A stretch of DNA of 64,000 nucleotides from an uncultured Clostridia bacterium. GTDB taxonomy: Bacteria > Bacillota > Clostridia > TANB77 > CAG-508. The position numbers and the translations under genes were made by a program. Positions 32,194 through 41,946 of the stretch are shown in pieces. Where the stretch lies: contig CAKPGC010000002.1 in NCBI GenBank assembly GCA_934154445.1, forward strand, positions 62,001-126,000, read 5' to 3'. Every line of letters starts with the position of its first letter. Position 1 is the first letter of the stretch. Below the pieces are notes generated by a model. The model made no database searches and had not been told where the DNA came from. It worked only from the letters and a program-made list of their open reading frames with translations.

Positions 32194-35100
32194 TTATATT
32201 TCATCAAATATTTTCTTTATTTCATCATTATAATAAATTGCTCCACAAGGTCTAATGTCATCACCAATTTTAACCTGAACATTCATATTATTTTTGTCAC
32301 CAGAGAAATATTTAATAGCACATCTTAGTTTTTCTTTTTGTTCCTCTGTAAAATTGGTAATATCATAAGTTACAACATTCTTTTTTTCTTCACCTAAATC
32401 TTTAATTTCATTTGCTATTATTGTTGGCTCTTGATCTTCTCTAATGCTTAAACGTCCATCAACAACAACAATATTTTCTTCTATTAAACTTTTCCCTGCA
32501 CTCATAACTGCATTTTCAAAAGCTATTACTTCCATTGTTCCATATAAATCTTCTATTGTTATAAATGCCATAATTTTATTATTTTTAGTATACTTTCTTT
32601 TTATAGCCGTTATTATTCCCGCATATTTCACTTTTTGTCCGTCTACAAATTTTGTTTTTGTTGTTTGTATTTGTGTATTTTCTTCAAGATCACTTGAATT
32701 TTCTTGTTCATTTATCCTTGCTATATCTAAACTGTTTATATTAGTCACACTCATTATTTGCTCTCTTAATTTTTCCAATGGGTGTCCTGATATATATATT
32801 CCAAGCATTTCTTTTTCCATAGACAGCAATTCTTTTTCTGGTAGTTCAGAATTTTCTTCAAATTGATATTTTTGTTTTTCCATTTCTTCTTTTTCTTGTT
32901 CTGTTCCAATATCAAACATTGATACTTGTCCATTAAAGCCTTTTTTCTTTCCACTTTGAATTGTGTCTATTATTGTTTCAAATGATGCTAGTAGTGTTGC
33001 TCTTGTTTGTTCAAACTCGTCAAATACTCCTGCCTTTATTAAACTCTCTACACATTTTTTATTTACTTGTGTATCAGCTATTCTTTCACAAAAATCTGTA
33101 AAGTTTTTATACTCTCCGTTTTCTTGTCTTTCTGCAACAATATTCTCAACTGGAACTGTTCCTACATTTTTTATTGCTCCAAGTCCAAAACGTATTTTTC
33201 CAACTTCTAAACCTTCATCTATTTCAACTGTAAATTTTTCAAAGCTTTTATTTATATCTGGTTTTAATATTTGTATTCCTAGTCTCTTACACTCATCAAT
33301 ATATTGTGGAGCTTTATCCAAATTTCCTAAATAACTATTTAAAGTTGCAGCCATGAATTCAGCTGGATAGTATGCTTTCAAATATGCTGTTCTATATGAT
33401 ACAACTGCATAACATGCTGCATGTGATTTATTGAATGCATATTTTGCAAATTCTGCCATCTCATCAAATATTTTATTTGCAGAAGCCTCATCAATTCCAT
33501 TTCTTACACATCCTGGTACGACAATATTTCCTTCTTCATCTACTTGACCATGTATGAATACTTCTCTCTCTTTTGCCATTACATCTAATTTTTTCTTTCC
33601 CATTGCTCTACGCACCAAATCTGCTCTTCCCATTGAATATCCTGCGAGGTCTCTTACTATTTGCATAACTTGTTCTTGATAGACCATACATCCATAAGTT
33701 ACATTTAATATTGGCTCTAAACTTGGATGTGTATATTCATTGTGTCCTGGGTTTTGTTTTCCTCTTATGTATCTTGGTATCTGGTCCATTGGTCCAGGTC
33801 TGTATAGTGAAACACCAGCTATTAAGTCTTCCAAACAGTCCGGCTTTAGTTCTTTCATAAAGTTTGTCATTCCCTGTGATTCAAATTGAAATATTCCAGA
33901 GGTATTTCCATCTTGCCATAACTTATATACTTTAGGGTCATTCATATCTTGGTCAAATTCCACATCTATTCCTTTATTTTGCTTTACCATATCTATTGTA
34001 TTCTGAATTACTGAAAGGTTTCTTAGACCTAAAAAGTCCATTTTTAAAAGTCCCAACTCTTCAAGTGTTGTCATTATATATTGAGTATTTATTTGTCCAT
34101 CTCTCACATAAAGAGGAACATAAGTATCAACAGGATCTTTTGTTATTACAACTCCACAAGCATGTGTTGATGCCTGTCTTGGCATTCCTTCTAATGCCAT
34201 CGCTATATCTAAAATTTTTTTCACTTGTTCATCTGTTTCGTACTTTTCTTTTAATTCCTTATTTTGATCTAATGCTTTTGATATTGTAATATGAATTTCA
34301 TTAGGTATCATTTTTGCTAAACTATCCGCTTCTGAATAAGGATAGTCTAAAACCCTTGCTACATCTCTTATTACCATTTTTGCTGCCATTGTGCCAAATG
34401 TAATTATTTGTGATACATGATCATGTCCATATTTTCTTGCAACATAATCTATGACCTCTTGTCTTCTCTCATCTGAGAAATCAACATCAAAATCTGGCAT
34501 ACTTATTCTTTCAGGATTTAAAAATCTTTCAAATAGCAATCCATATTTTATTGGGTCAATGTCTGTTATTTCTATTGCATAAGCTAAAATTGAGCCAGCT
34601 CCAGATCCTCTTCCAGGTCCAACTGGTATTCCATGAGTTTTGGCATAATGTATAAAGTCCCAAACTATCAGATAATAATCTACATATCCCATTTTCTTTA
34701 TTATTCCCAGCTCATACTCAGCTCTTTTTTGTATCTCTTCTGATGGATTTTTTCCATATCTTTTTTCTATTCCTTTATCACATAATTCTTTTAAAAAGTC
34801 ATAATGTGTTGGATATTCTGGTGGAACATCATAATTAGGCAAAATAGTATGTCCAAACTCAAATTCCACATTACATTGTTCCGCAATTTTTACTGTATTT
34901 TCTATTGCGTCTGGAAATGCTTTAAAATATTCTGACATCTCTTCTGGTGATTTTACATATAGCTCTTCTGTGTCAAATCTCATTCTGTCTTCATCACTCA
35001 TTCTTTTTCCTGTTTGAATACATAGTAATACTTCATGATTATATGCATCTTCTCTTTTTAAATAATGTGCATCATTAGTTGCAACTAATGGAATATCAAG

Positions 35101-35685
35101 TTTTCTTGCTAATTGTACCAATTTTGGGTTTGCTAAAACTTGCTCGCTTATTCCATTATTTTGAATTTCTATATAATAATCTTCTCCAAAAACTTTTTTA
35201 TGCCATAAAGCTACTTGTTCTGCTTTCTCTGTATTCCCATTTAAAAGTGCTTGATTTACTTCTCCTGCTAAACATGCACTTAAACAGATTATTCCTTCAC
35301 TATATTGCTCAAGTATATCGTGATCAATACGTGGTTTATAATAATATCCATCTACAAATCCCAATGAAACCAGCTTACTTAAGTTTTTATATCCCTGATT
35401 GTTTTTTGCGAGTAATATTAAGTGATAATAGTGATTATCTATTCCTGGCTCTTTATCAAATCTTGTACGTGGTGCAACATAAACTTCGCATCCAATTATT
35501 GGCTTTACTCCTTCTTTTTTGCATGCTTTATAAAAGTCAATAGCTCCATACATTACTCCATGATCTGTTATTGCTATTGAATCCATTCCCAATTCTTTTG
35601 CTCTTACCGGTAAATCTTTTATTCTATTTGCTCCATCTAATAAACTAAATTCACTATGTATATGCAAATGTACAAATTTTGACAT
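32194..35685 (-). CDS. dnaE: DNA polymerase III alpha subunit, DnaE type
   Basis: The 1163-residue replicase begins with the PHP domain (VHLHIHSEFSLLDGANRI), followed by the palm with PDFDVDFSDERR and GRGSGAGSILAYA, fingers, and helix-hairpin-helix and OB domains (KYAGIITAIKRKYTKNNKIMAF). In Firmicutes DnaE extends RNA primers together with PolC. The length is normal. It stands alone, with a terminator at its 3' end. Confidence 0.97.
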   Translation of the reverse strand: MSKFVHLHIHSEFSLLDGANRIKDLPVRAKELGMDSIAITDHGVMYGAIDFYKACKKEGVKPIIGCEVYVAPRTRFDKEPGIDNHYYHLILLAKNNQGYKNLSKLVSLGFVDGYYYKPRIDHDILEQYSEGIICLSACLAGEVNQALLNGNTEKAEQVALWHKKVFGEDYYIEIQNNGISEQVLANPKLVQLARKLDIPLVATNDAHYLKREDAYNHEVLLCIQTGKRMSDEDRMRFDTEELYVKSPEEMSEYFKAFPDAIENTVKIAEQCNVEFEFGHTILPNYDVPPEYPTHYDFLKELCDKGIEKRYGKNPSEEIQKRAEYELGIIKKMGYVDYYLIVWDFIHYAKTHGIPVGPGRGSGAGSILAYAIEITDIDPIKYGLLFERFLNPERISMPDFDVDFSDERRQEVIDYVARKYGHDHVSQIITFGTMAAKMVIRDVARVLDYPYSEADSLAKMIPNEIHITISKALDQNKELKEKYETDEQVKKILDIAMALEGMPRQASTHACGVVITKDPVDTYVPLYVRDGQINTQYIMTTLEELGLLKMDFLGLRNLSVIQNTIDMVKQNKGIDVEFDQDMNDPKVYKLWQDGNTSGIFQFESQGMTNFMKELKPDCLEDLIAGVSLYRPGPMDQIPRYIRGKQNPGHNEYTHPSLEPILNVTYGCMVYQEQVMQIVRDLAGYSMGRADLVRRAMGKKKLDVMAKEREVFIHGQVDEEGNIVVPGCVRNGIDEASANKIFDEMAEFAKYAFNKSHAACYAVVSYRTAYLKAYYPAEFMAATLNSYLGNLDKAPQYIDECKRLGIQILKPDINKSFEKFTVEIDEGLEVGKIRFGLGAIKNVGTVPVENIVAERQENGEYKNFTDFCERIADTQVNKKCVESLIKAGVFDEFEQTRATLLASFETIIDTIQSGKKKGFNGQVSMFDIGTEQEKEEMEKQKYQFEENSELPEKELLSMEKEMLGIYISGHPLEKLREQIMSVTNINSLDIARINEQENSSDLEENTQIQTTKTKFVDGQKVKYAGIITAIKRKYTKNNKIMAFITIEDLYGTMEVIAFENAVMSAGKSLIEENIVVVDGRLSIREDQEPTIIANEIKDLGEEKKNVVTYDITNFTEEQKEKLRCAIKYFSGDKNNMNVQVKIGDDIRPCGAIYYNDEIKKIFDEI

Positions 35686-35773
35686 CTTACTCTTCCTTCC
35701 ACTTAATTTTTTACCTACTTATTTATTTTTTGTATTATATTATTTATTTAAACTAAAGTCAATTTTTATACAG

Positions 35774-35806
35774 AAAAAGAATCTGATTTTATCAGATTCT
35801 TTTATT
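35774..35806. terminator. Terminator after the 112-residue unknown gene
   Basis: AAAGAATCTGAT and ATCAGATTCTTT form a perfect 12-bp stem with four T in the loop, and T- and A-runs on either side. Confidence 0.8.
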
Positions 35807-35811
35807 ACTGC

Positions 35812-36150
35812 TTATTTGAATTCTTCCGGTTTGATTTCTTCGCCATTCATACAATATCCATTCCAGACAGCCCAAACAATATTGTGAACATTTATTATTG
35901 GAAGTCCATATTGTTTTTCATCTAAAGTATAATATACCTGATTAACTTCCGCTGTATTATCCCAATTTATTTTTATTTCTGAAGCTTTAGGAATAATTTC
36001 AGCTAACTTTTGAGAAACCATATTGTTGTTGTTAAACCCCTTTATAAGTCCCTCAAATGTTGCCATAGCATCTTCTCTTTTCATTATCCTTTTGAAGTAA
36101 TGGTTGTTTTTTTTCCATTTTAAGATAAATTCTCCGGTTTCATTCATCAT
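35812..36150 (-). CDS. 112-residue unknown protein under a structured leader
   Basis: I do not recognise this protein. It has a mixed charge, no membrane segment, and a C-terminal half containing VNQVYYTLDEKQYG and IINVHNIVWAVWNGYCMN. AAGGAGG lies upstream of ATG-ATG, so the first or second ATG is the start. A promoter overlaps the end of sleB, and a 110-base leader with two alternative hairpins separates promoter and gene. No relationship to dnaE or sleB is apparent. Confidence 0.6.
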   Translation of the reverse strand: MMNETGEFILKWKKNNHYFKRIMKREDAMATFEGLIKGFNNNNMVSQKLAEIIPKASEIKINWDNTAEVNQVYYTLDEKQYGLPIINVHNIVWAVWNGYCMNGEEIKPEEFK

Positions 36151-36197
36151 ATCAATAATCCTCCTTGTGCAAAAAAATAATTAATAGTTATTTTTGT

Positions 36198-36297
36198 GGA
36201 GGCATTAAAAAAGTTTATTAGCCTCCGAAATTATTTCGAAAGGCTTTTTTTAACCTTTTGTGTTGTTAATTATAGCATTTTATTATAAACATTTCAA
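36198..36297 (-). promoter_or_regulatory. Promoter and structured 5' leader of the 112-residue gene
   Basis: On the minus strand TTGAAA and TATAAT are spaced by 17 bases (36269-36297). The leader can form hairpin 1 at 36220-36245 (AGCC...CGAAA/TTTCG...GGCT) or hairpin 2 at 36198-36226 (GGAGGC/GCCTCC). Both use the same six bases, 36221-36226, so they are mutually exclusive. This resembles attenuator or riboswitch behaviour, but I match it to no known class. Confidence 0.45.
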
Positions 36298-36300
36298 TAT

Positions 36301-37014
36301 TTATTTACAAAATCTATGTTTTCCTATTGTAACTGTCATTGGTCTAGACCAAATCCATTTATTTGTTGCAGTAGATGGATTAAAATAATAAATTGCACCA
36401 TAACTTGGGTCCCATCCATTTAAAGCATCTTGTGCTGCTTTTTGAGCTGTTGAATTTGGAGTTAAATTTATTTGTCCATCACTTACTACATCAAAAGCTC
36501 CAGACTGATAAATAACACCTGATATTGTATTTGGAAATGAACTGCTTTTTACCCTATTCATTACAACAGCTCCAACTGCAACTTGTCCCATATAGGGTTC
36601 CCCTCTTGCTTCACCATAAATTAATCTAGCCAATAGATTCAGATTACTATTATAGTTTGATGAACTGCTAGATGTTGTAGATGATGTCATTATCCCCATT
36701 GCTTTTAATGTTGCCGGACCTGCTATTCCATCTGCAGTCAATCCATTTTTTCTTTGAAAATACTTAACAGCGTTTACTGTTTGTGTCCCATATATACCAT
36801 CAACATTTCCTGAATAATATCCCCATCTTTTTAATTTTGTTTGTATCTGTGTTACTTCAGAGCCTCTAGAACCATATTTAGATAATGTCTCTAATGTTTC
36901 ATTTTGCTTTTTATATATATTATAAATATACACTATGGATACTAATGTCATTAATATTAAAACAATTGCAATCAATGCTATTATTTGCTTTTTATTTTTT
37001 AATTTTCTAATCAT
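36301..37014 (-). CDS. sleB: Spore cortex-lytic enzyme SleB
   Basis: The 237-residue protein has one N-terminal membrane segment or signal (about 10-30). A peptidoglycan-binding domain at about 48-105 follows (GSRGSEVTQIQTKLKRWGYY, GIYGTQTVNAVKYFQRKNGL), then a Ser-rich linker. The catalytic cell-wall hydrolase domain has NLLARLIYGEARGEPYMGQVAVGAVVMNR with the key Glu, and AIYYFNPSTATNKWIWSRP. It degrades the cortex during germination. ypeB, its usual partner, is not adjacent. Confidence 0.95.
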   Translation of the reverse strand: MIRKLKNKKQIIALIAIVLILMTLVSIVYIYNIYKKQNETLETLSKYGSRGSEVTQIQTKLKRWGYYSGNVDGIYGTQTVNAVKYFQRKNGLTADGIAGPATLKAMGIMTSSTTSSSSSNYNSNLNLLARLIYGEARGEPYMGQVAVGAVVMNRVKSSSFPNTISGVIYQSGAFDVVSDGQINLTPNSTAQKAAQDALNGWDPSYGAIYYFNPSTATNKWIWSRPMTVTIGKHRFCK

Positions 37015-37093
37015 AAAAAAACCACCTATTAATAAAAATACTTTATTTTTATTTTTATCAATATTTGGTTTTATTATACATTTTTTATTTTAT

Positions 37094-38116
37094 TTATGAG
37101 CAATATCTACATAAAATTGTTTCTAGTCCAACTTGCAAATCTATTTTTCCTATTTTAAAATTATAATCTAAATCACATAATTCTTGTAAGATATTTTTTA
37201 AATCCTTCTCATTAAAATATTTAGATTGAACTTTATATTTAGTTGTTAAAAATGTTTGATTTGGTTTCAAATTTAAACTCGTCACTAAGTCTTTATTAGT
37301 ATTTAATGCAATTTTAGTTATATATAGTTTTTTAAAATGATTATATAACGTTATTAAAATTTTTGCTAAAGGTTCTTTTGCATAAATTAAATTTTTCAAC
37401 ACCTGCAAAGCTCCTGTTATATCTTTTTTTCCTAAATCATCTGTTAAATCAAATATAACGCTTTCTAATTTTTTTATTGATAATTTATCAATATCTTCTT
37501 TTTTTATAATTCTATCTTCGCCGGCATATTCTATTAATTTTCTAATTTCATTTATTAGTTCCTGCATATTAGTTCCACAACATTCAATAAAGTATTTTAT
37601 TGTTTGTGAATCAATTTGAACTCTATATGCATTGCAAATTGATTTAATTCTTTGTTCTATTTGAATTGGTTTTTGAAAATCAAATTTACAAACTATACCA
37701 TTTTTTTCTATAGTTTTATATATTTCTGATTTATTGTCTACTTCTTCTTCAACAAAAACTAAGACAACTGAATCATTTATAATTTTTATATTTTCTTCAA
37801 TATATTGAGTCAATTTATCTTTTAACTTTGAAATATCTCCATTTTTTTTCTTAGCATCTTTTCCAAATAAACCTGTATTTCTTGCAATAATTAATTTTTT
37901 TTCATAGCCAAAACTTGGTGTTTCTATATCCGAAATAATTTCTTGAACATTTTGTTCATCTATTAAAATATAATTTATACCTTTTATACACTCACCAAAT
38001 AAGGATTTAATTTTTTTCAAATTACTTTCTAATAAAAACAATTCTTCTCCATATAAAAGGTATATACTATTTAATTTTCCTTCTTTTAATTCTTTTTCTA
38101 AAACTTCTATTGTCAA
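37094..38116 (-). CDS. holA: DNA polymerase III delta subunit
   Basis: The TTG start preceded by AAAGGAAGAAG gives 340 residues, matching the usual length. SIYLLYGEELFLLESNL at the N-terminus and NLIYAKEPLAKILITLYNHFKKLYITKIALN towards the C-terminus are characteristic of HolA, the clamp-loader subunit that opens the beta clamp. A longer reading frame extends into the upstream gene but lacks a ribosome binding site. It overlaps nothing and follows the debranching-enzyme gene by about 25 bases. Confidence 0.92.
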   Translation of the reverse strand: MTIEVLEKELKEGKLNSIYLLYGEELFLLESNLKKIKSLFGECIKGINYILIDEQNVQEIISDIETPSFGYEKKLIIARNTGLFGKDAKKKNGDISKLKDKLTQYIEENIKIINDSVVLVFVEEEVDNKSEIYKTIEKNGIVCKFDFQKPIQIEQRIKSICNAYRVQIDSQTIKYFIECCGTNMQELINEIRKLIEYAGEDRIIKKEDIDKLSIKKLESVIFDLTDDLGKKDITGALQVLKNLIYAKEPLAKILITLYNHFKKLYITKIALNTNKDLVTSLNLKPNQTFLTTKYKVQSKYFNEKDLKNILQELCDLDYNFKIGKIDLQVGLETILCRYCS

Positions 38117-38141
38117 ATTTCTTCTTCCTTTCAGACAAGAT

Positions 38142-40163
38142 TTAATCTGTAACAATCCTCAATATTTCTGCTACACTCCAAGCTTGTGCAATAGCTCCCT
38201 TAGGTTCATAAGGTTTTACTGAATCATAAATTTCTGCTATACTTCCACAGCATCCTCTTTGATTGATTTCTTTACCATAAGTTTTTATGGTTTTTTTAAC
38301 AAAATTATTAAGTTTAATTTCTAATTTTTCTTTATATGTTTTTCTTTTTTCTGCTTTTATCATATTTCTTAATGAATCATAATATAATCCAAGTAGCCAT
38401 GTCCAAGTTATACCTTGATGATAACTCATGTCTCTTTTAAAGCTATCTCCTTCATATATTTCTATATAATTTTTTTCTCCCTTTGCTAATGTTTTTAATC
38501 CATAATCATTTAGCAATTTTTTTTCTACAACATTTATAATATTATAAGCTTTTTCAGAATTTGGATCAATTATAGGATATGTCAAACTTAATGCAAATAA
38601 CTGATTTGGTCTTATTTTACTATCTCCTAATACATCATATAAACATTTTCTTTTTGAATTGTAAAATTTTTCGTTAAATGATTTTTTACATTTTCTGGCC
38701 AAATCTTTATATTTTTTTATATTTTCTTTTTTTCCCATTTTATCCGTAAGGTCGGCCATTATCATTAAACTATTATACCACAAACTGTTTATTTCGACAG
38801 CTTTTCCATTTCTAGGTGTTGCAGCATAATCTCCGTATTTTGCATCCATCCATGTATTTTGCGTGTTTTCAGTTCCTGATGATATAAGATAATCTTCATC
38901 TAGATAAATATTATTGTTATCTACATCTATTCCATTTACATAATTTTCTATTACTTTTTCTAATTTTTCATATACTTTTTCTTTTACAAACTCATAATCT
39001 CCTGTATAATTTATATATTTTTGTATTTGTTCAAATAATAGTAAGGAACTATCAACACTATTATATAATGGTCTATTATCAAAACCTGAATATCCATTTG
39101 GAACCAAGCCATACTTTATATCTCTTATCATTGTTAATATTATTTCTTTTGCTATATCAAATCTTTTTGTTTTTAATAATAAACCTTCAAAAGAAATTAA
39201 GCTATCTCTTCCCCAATCTAAAAACCAAGGATATCCTGCAATAATTGTATGTAGTCCAAAAGATGGTCTATAGACTATAAATTGATCTGTTGCTTTTATT
39301 AATTCTTTTAATAATTCTGCTTGTTCTGTTGATTTTTCATTTTGCTTGTCCAATAATTCTGTTTTTTCTATTATTTTATCTATTCTTTGTATTTCTTTTT
39401 TTAATGTGTCCTTAAGATTTATTTCTTCAATATTTTCTTCAAATCCACATACAAATGAAAGATTTTTTTCTTCATTAGGTTTTAGTTCAACTTCATACAC
39501 ACCAGTCACACTATGATTTTCTTTTGGATAGAATCCTCTTTTTTGTTCTTCGATATAAAACATATCTCTAAATGTGTCATTTTTATGTTCTATATATTTT
39601 CCTTCTGATAAATTCATATATACAGGAAAATCTTTTCTTTCATCTATTACTAATTTTACCTTAGTTCCATTTATGATTTGTTTTATATTAAAGATATGGT
39701 CAGTACTCATTGTATGAAAGTCTCTAAAATTAACTATTGGTGCTATTGTTAATTTAGAGACTTGGTTAGTATTTTTTATTCTATAATAAACTCCTACTAC
39801 TTCTTTTCCTCTTTCCATACATATTGTTTTTGATATTTCCACGCCTTGAACATTATATCTAAAAGTCGGAAAATAATTTTTTTCAAATGATTTTTGATAT
39901 TTAAATCCCTGTGAAATATAATTTTCTCCAACATTTGTATATAAGTCATATTTATCATTTCCAATTTGAATACTCTCATCTAATTTTGATAAGATTAAAT
40001 ATCTTCTTGCAGGTGGTGTTAATGGTGCAATTAATAATCCATGATATTTTCTGGTATTAGCTCCAATTATAGTAGAGCTTGCAAAACCTCCAATTCCATT
40101 TGTTATTATCCATTCTTTTTTCAAACCACTTTCTATATTTAAATTTTCTTTTGTAAATTCCAT
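38142..40163 (-). CDS. Glycogen debranching enzyme (amylo-alpha-1,6-glucosidase, archaeal type)
   Basis: The 673-residue protein begins EWIITNGIGGFASSTIIGANTRKYHGLLI, the signature of the GDE N-terminal domain. The catalytic (alpha/alpha)6 domain has AGYPWFLDWGRDSLISFEGLLL with the active-site Asp, DAKYGDYAATPRNGKAVEINSLWYNSL, and QGITWTWLLGLYYDSL. It would remove alpha-1,6 branch residues from glycogen or maltodextrins. No other glycogen genes are in the window. It ends directly before holA. Confidence 0.92.
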   Translation of the reverse strand: MEFTKENLNIESGLKKEWIITNGIGGFASSTIIGANTRKYHGLLIAPLTPPARRYLILSKLDESIQIGNDKYDLYTNVGENYISQGFKYQKSFEKNYFPTFRYNVQGVEISKTICMERGKEVVGVYYRIKNTNQVSKLTIAPIVNFRDFHTMSTDHIFNIKQIINGTKVKLVIDERKDFPVYMNLSEGKYIEHKNDTFRDMFYIEEQKRGFYPKENHSVTGVYEVELKPNEEKNLSFVCGFEENIEEINLKDTLKKEIQRIDKIIEKTELLDKQNEKSTEQAELLKELIKATDQFIVYRPSFGLHTIIAGYPWFLDWGRDSLISFEGLLLKTKRFDIAKEIILTMIRDIKYGLVPNGYSGFDNRPLYNSVDSSLLLFEQIQKYINYTGDYEFVKEKVYEKLEKVIENYVNGIDVDNNNIYLDEDYLISSGTENTQNTWMDAKYGDYAATPRNGKAVEINSLWYNSLMIMADLTDKMGKKENIKKYKDLARKCKKSFNEKFYNSKRKCLYDVLGDSKIRPNQLFALSLTYPIIDPNSEKAYNIINVVEKKLLNDYGLKTLAKGEKNYIEIYEGDSFKRDMSYHQGITWTWLLGLYYDSLRNMIKAEKRKTYKEKLEIKLNNFVKKTIKTYGKEINQRGCCGSIAEIYDSVKPYEPKGAIAQAWSVAEILRIVTD

Positions 40164-40199
40164 TTAAACCTCCATATTTTACTATGTAAAATAATACTA

Positions 40200-41903
40200 C
40201 TATTTAAGATCACTATTTTCTAATTTTTTTAACATATCTTCCCTTATTTCTTGTAGAGTTCTTTTATTTCTTCCTCTTTGACTTTTGGGAATTGTAGTTT
40301 TGATATTATTAGGTTGTTTCATACTTTTTTCATATTCTTTTCTAAACTCAATTACCTCTTCGTTTTCAATTTCATTTTCTTTTTTATTTCTTTGAGTTCT
40401 TTTTTCCGCTTTAATTTTTTGTTCCTTAAGTTTTATCATTTCATCTGATTGTTTTATTGATTCAATTCTTTCACTATATTTATTGCTAAACTTGCTACTT
40501 CTTTTATGTAATTTACTATCGTCCTTTTTACCTTTTCTTTCATCTTTTTTCATTTGTTTTTTAATTTTATTTATTCTTTTATCTTCTCTTAATTTGTTAT
40601 TTAACATTAAATATTGTGGATCATTTTGTTTATCTTGATATTTTAAATCATCACATATAAGTCCTATAATTGACTCAGCTACTAATTCAGGATCATGTCT
40701 AATACATCCATTTGAAATCATTGACAAATTTCTTTGTAAAAATGTAATTCCTTTAACTTTATCAACATCTGGAATAACTAAATCTTGTCCTTCTAAATTA
40801 TATCTTTTTATAAATTCAGGAACAACTTCTCCTGTATCATATATACAGTAATCAACAATTCCCTTTCCACAATGTTCTATAATTGCATTTAAATGATCTG
40901 ATACACTATATTCGTCAGTTTGTCCTGGTTCTGTCATTATATTACTTATATACACTTTTAGTCCTGTACTTTCTTTTATTGCTTTAGCAACACCGTTTAC
41001 TAAAAGATTTGGTATAACATTTGTATATAAACTTCCTGGTCCAATTACTATACAATCTGCCTCTTTTATAGCTTCAATTACCCCTGGTGCAGGTCTGCAA
41101 TTTGTTGGATTTAAATATATTCTATTTATTTTTGTTACTTTTTCATAAACTATTTCAGGTATTTTAGATTTTTCAGTTACTATATATCCATTGTCAAGTT
41201 CCGCTGTAATATTCATTTTATCTAATGTTACAGGTATAACTTTTCCTACAATGTTTAATACTTCATTACTTTTTATTATTGAATCAGAAAAATCATTATT
41301 TATATTTTTCATTGCACTAAAATAAATGTCTGAAAATGTTAAATTCTGTAACTTTCCATAAGTAAATTTGTAATTCAATAATTTTTCAAGTTGTCCCTCT
41401 TGGTTTGAAAGTGCTATCATACTATCTCTTACATCGTCTAATGGCATAGTTTGTAATTCTTTTCTAGATTCTGTTTCAGTTTCTCCATAATCAGATACCG
41501 TAACAACCGCTGTTAAATTATCCGTATATTTTTTTAATCCTGAAAGGACTGTATTAAGTCCAGTACCACCTCCTATTACAACAATATTAGGTCCTTGGTG
41601 ATATACTTTTTTATTAAAAATTAATGATTTTATATTTACATTTTCTTTGCTATTCATTCTATCATCTGTTGATTCTATTAATATTTCCAATGTTCTCTTA
41701 TTTAAAAATATTAATCCTAATACTATTGACACAACACCAATAACAAATATTACAACTATTTTAGCTAGTTCTGAAAATGACATTTCTTTTAATACTAGTA
41801 TTTCAGCTGTTCCATAACACATTAGTACAACTCCAACTAATATTAATAACATCCATCTTTTTAATTTACTTTTTGAATCAAACCATTTTATAAATCCATT
41901 CAT
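40200..41903 (-). CDS. YvcK-type gluconeogenesis factor with N-terminal membrane helices and basic tail
   Basis: The 567-residue protein has two membrane segments in the first 70 residues, then a YvcK/CofD-like domain (VVIGGGTGLNTVLSGLKKYTDNLTAVVTVSD, MPLDDVRDSMIALSN, GPGSLYTNVIPNLLVNGVAKAI). It ends in about 130 residues rich in Lys, Arg and Glu. YvcK binds UDP-sugars and adjusts cell-wall precursor supply during gluconeogenic growth. The usual DDGGSSG segment is replaced by DYGETETES here. Adjacency to murB fits a role in peptidoglycan precursor supply. Confidence 0.85.
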   Translation of the reverse strand: MNGFIKWFDSKSKLKRWMLLILVGVVLMCYGTAEILVLKEMSFSELAKIVVIFVIGVVSIVLGLIFLNKRTLEILIESTDDRMNSKENVNIKSLIFNKKVYHQGPNIVVIGGGTGLNTVLSGLKKYTDNLTAVVTVSDYGETETESRKELQTMPLDDVRDSMIALSNQEGQLEKLLNYKFTYGKLQNLTFSDIYFSAMKNINNDFSDSIIKSNEVLNIVGKVIPVTLDKMNITAELDNGYIVTEKSKIPEIVYEKVTKINRIYLNPTNCRPAPGVIEAIKEADCIVIGPGSLYTNVIPNLLVNGVAKAIKESTGLKVYISNIMTEPGQTDEYSVSDHLNAIIEHCGKGIVDYCIYDTGEVVPEFIKRYNLEGQDLVIPDVDKVKGITFLQRNLSMISNGCIRHDPELVAESIIGLICDDLKYQDKQNDPQYLMLNNKLREDKRINKIKKQMKKDERKGKKDDSKLHKRSSKFSNKYSERIESIKQSDEMIKLKEQKIKAEKRTQRNKKENEIENEEVIEFRKEYEKSMKQPNNIKTTIPKSQRGRNKRTLQEIREDMLKKLENSDLK

Positions 41904-41946
41904 TTTTCAACTTTCACTCCAATTCATTTCATTTATTGGGAGAATA

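Noticed and set aside
36220..36251. A plus-strand terminator of an unseen plus-strand gene
   Set aside because: Although the hairpin is followed by seven T on the plus strand, no plus-strand gene lies within several kilobases upstream. The hairpin fits better as part of the minus-strand leader.
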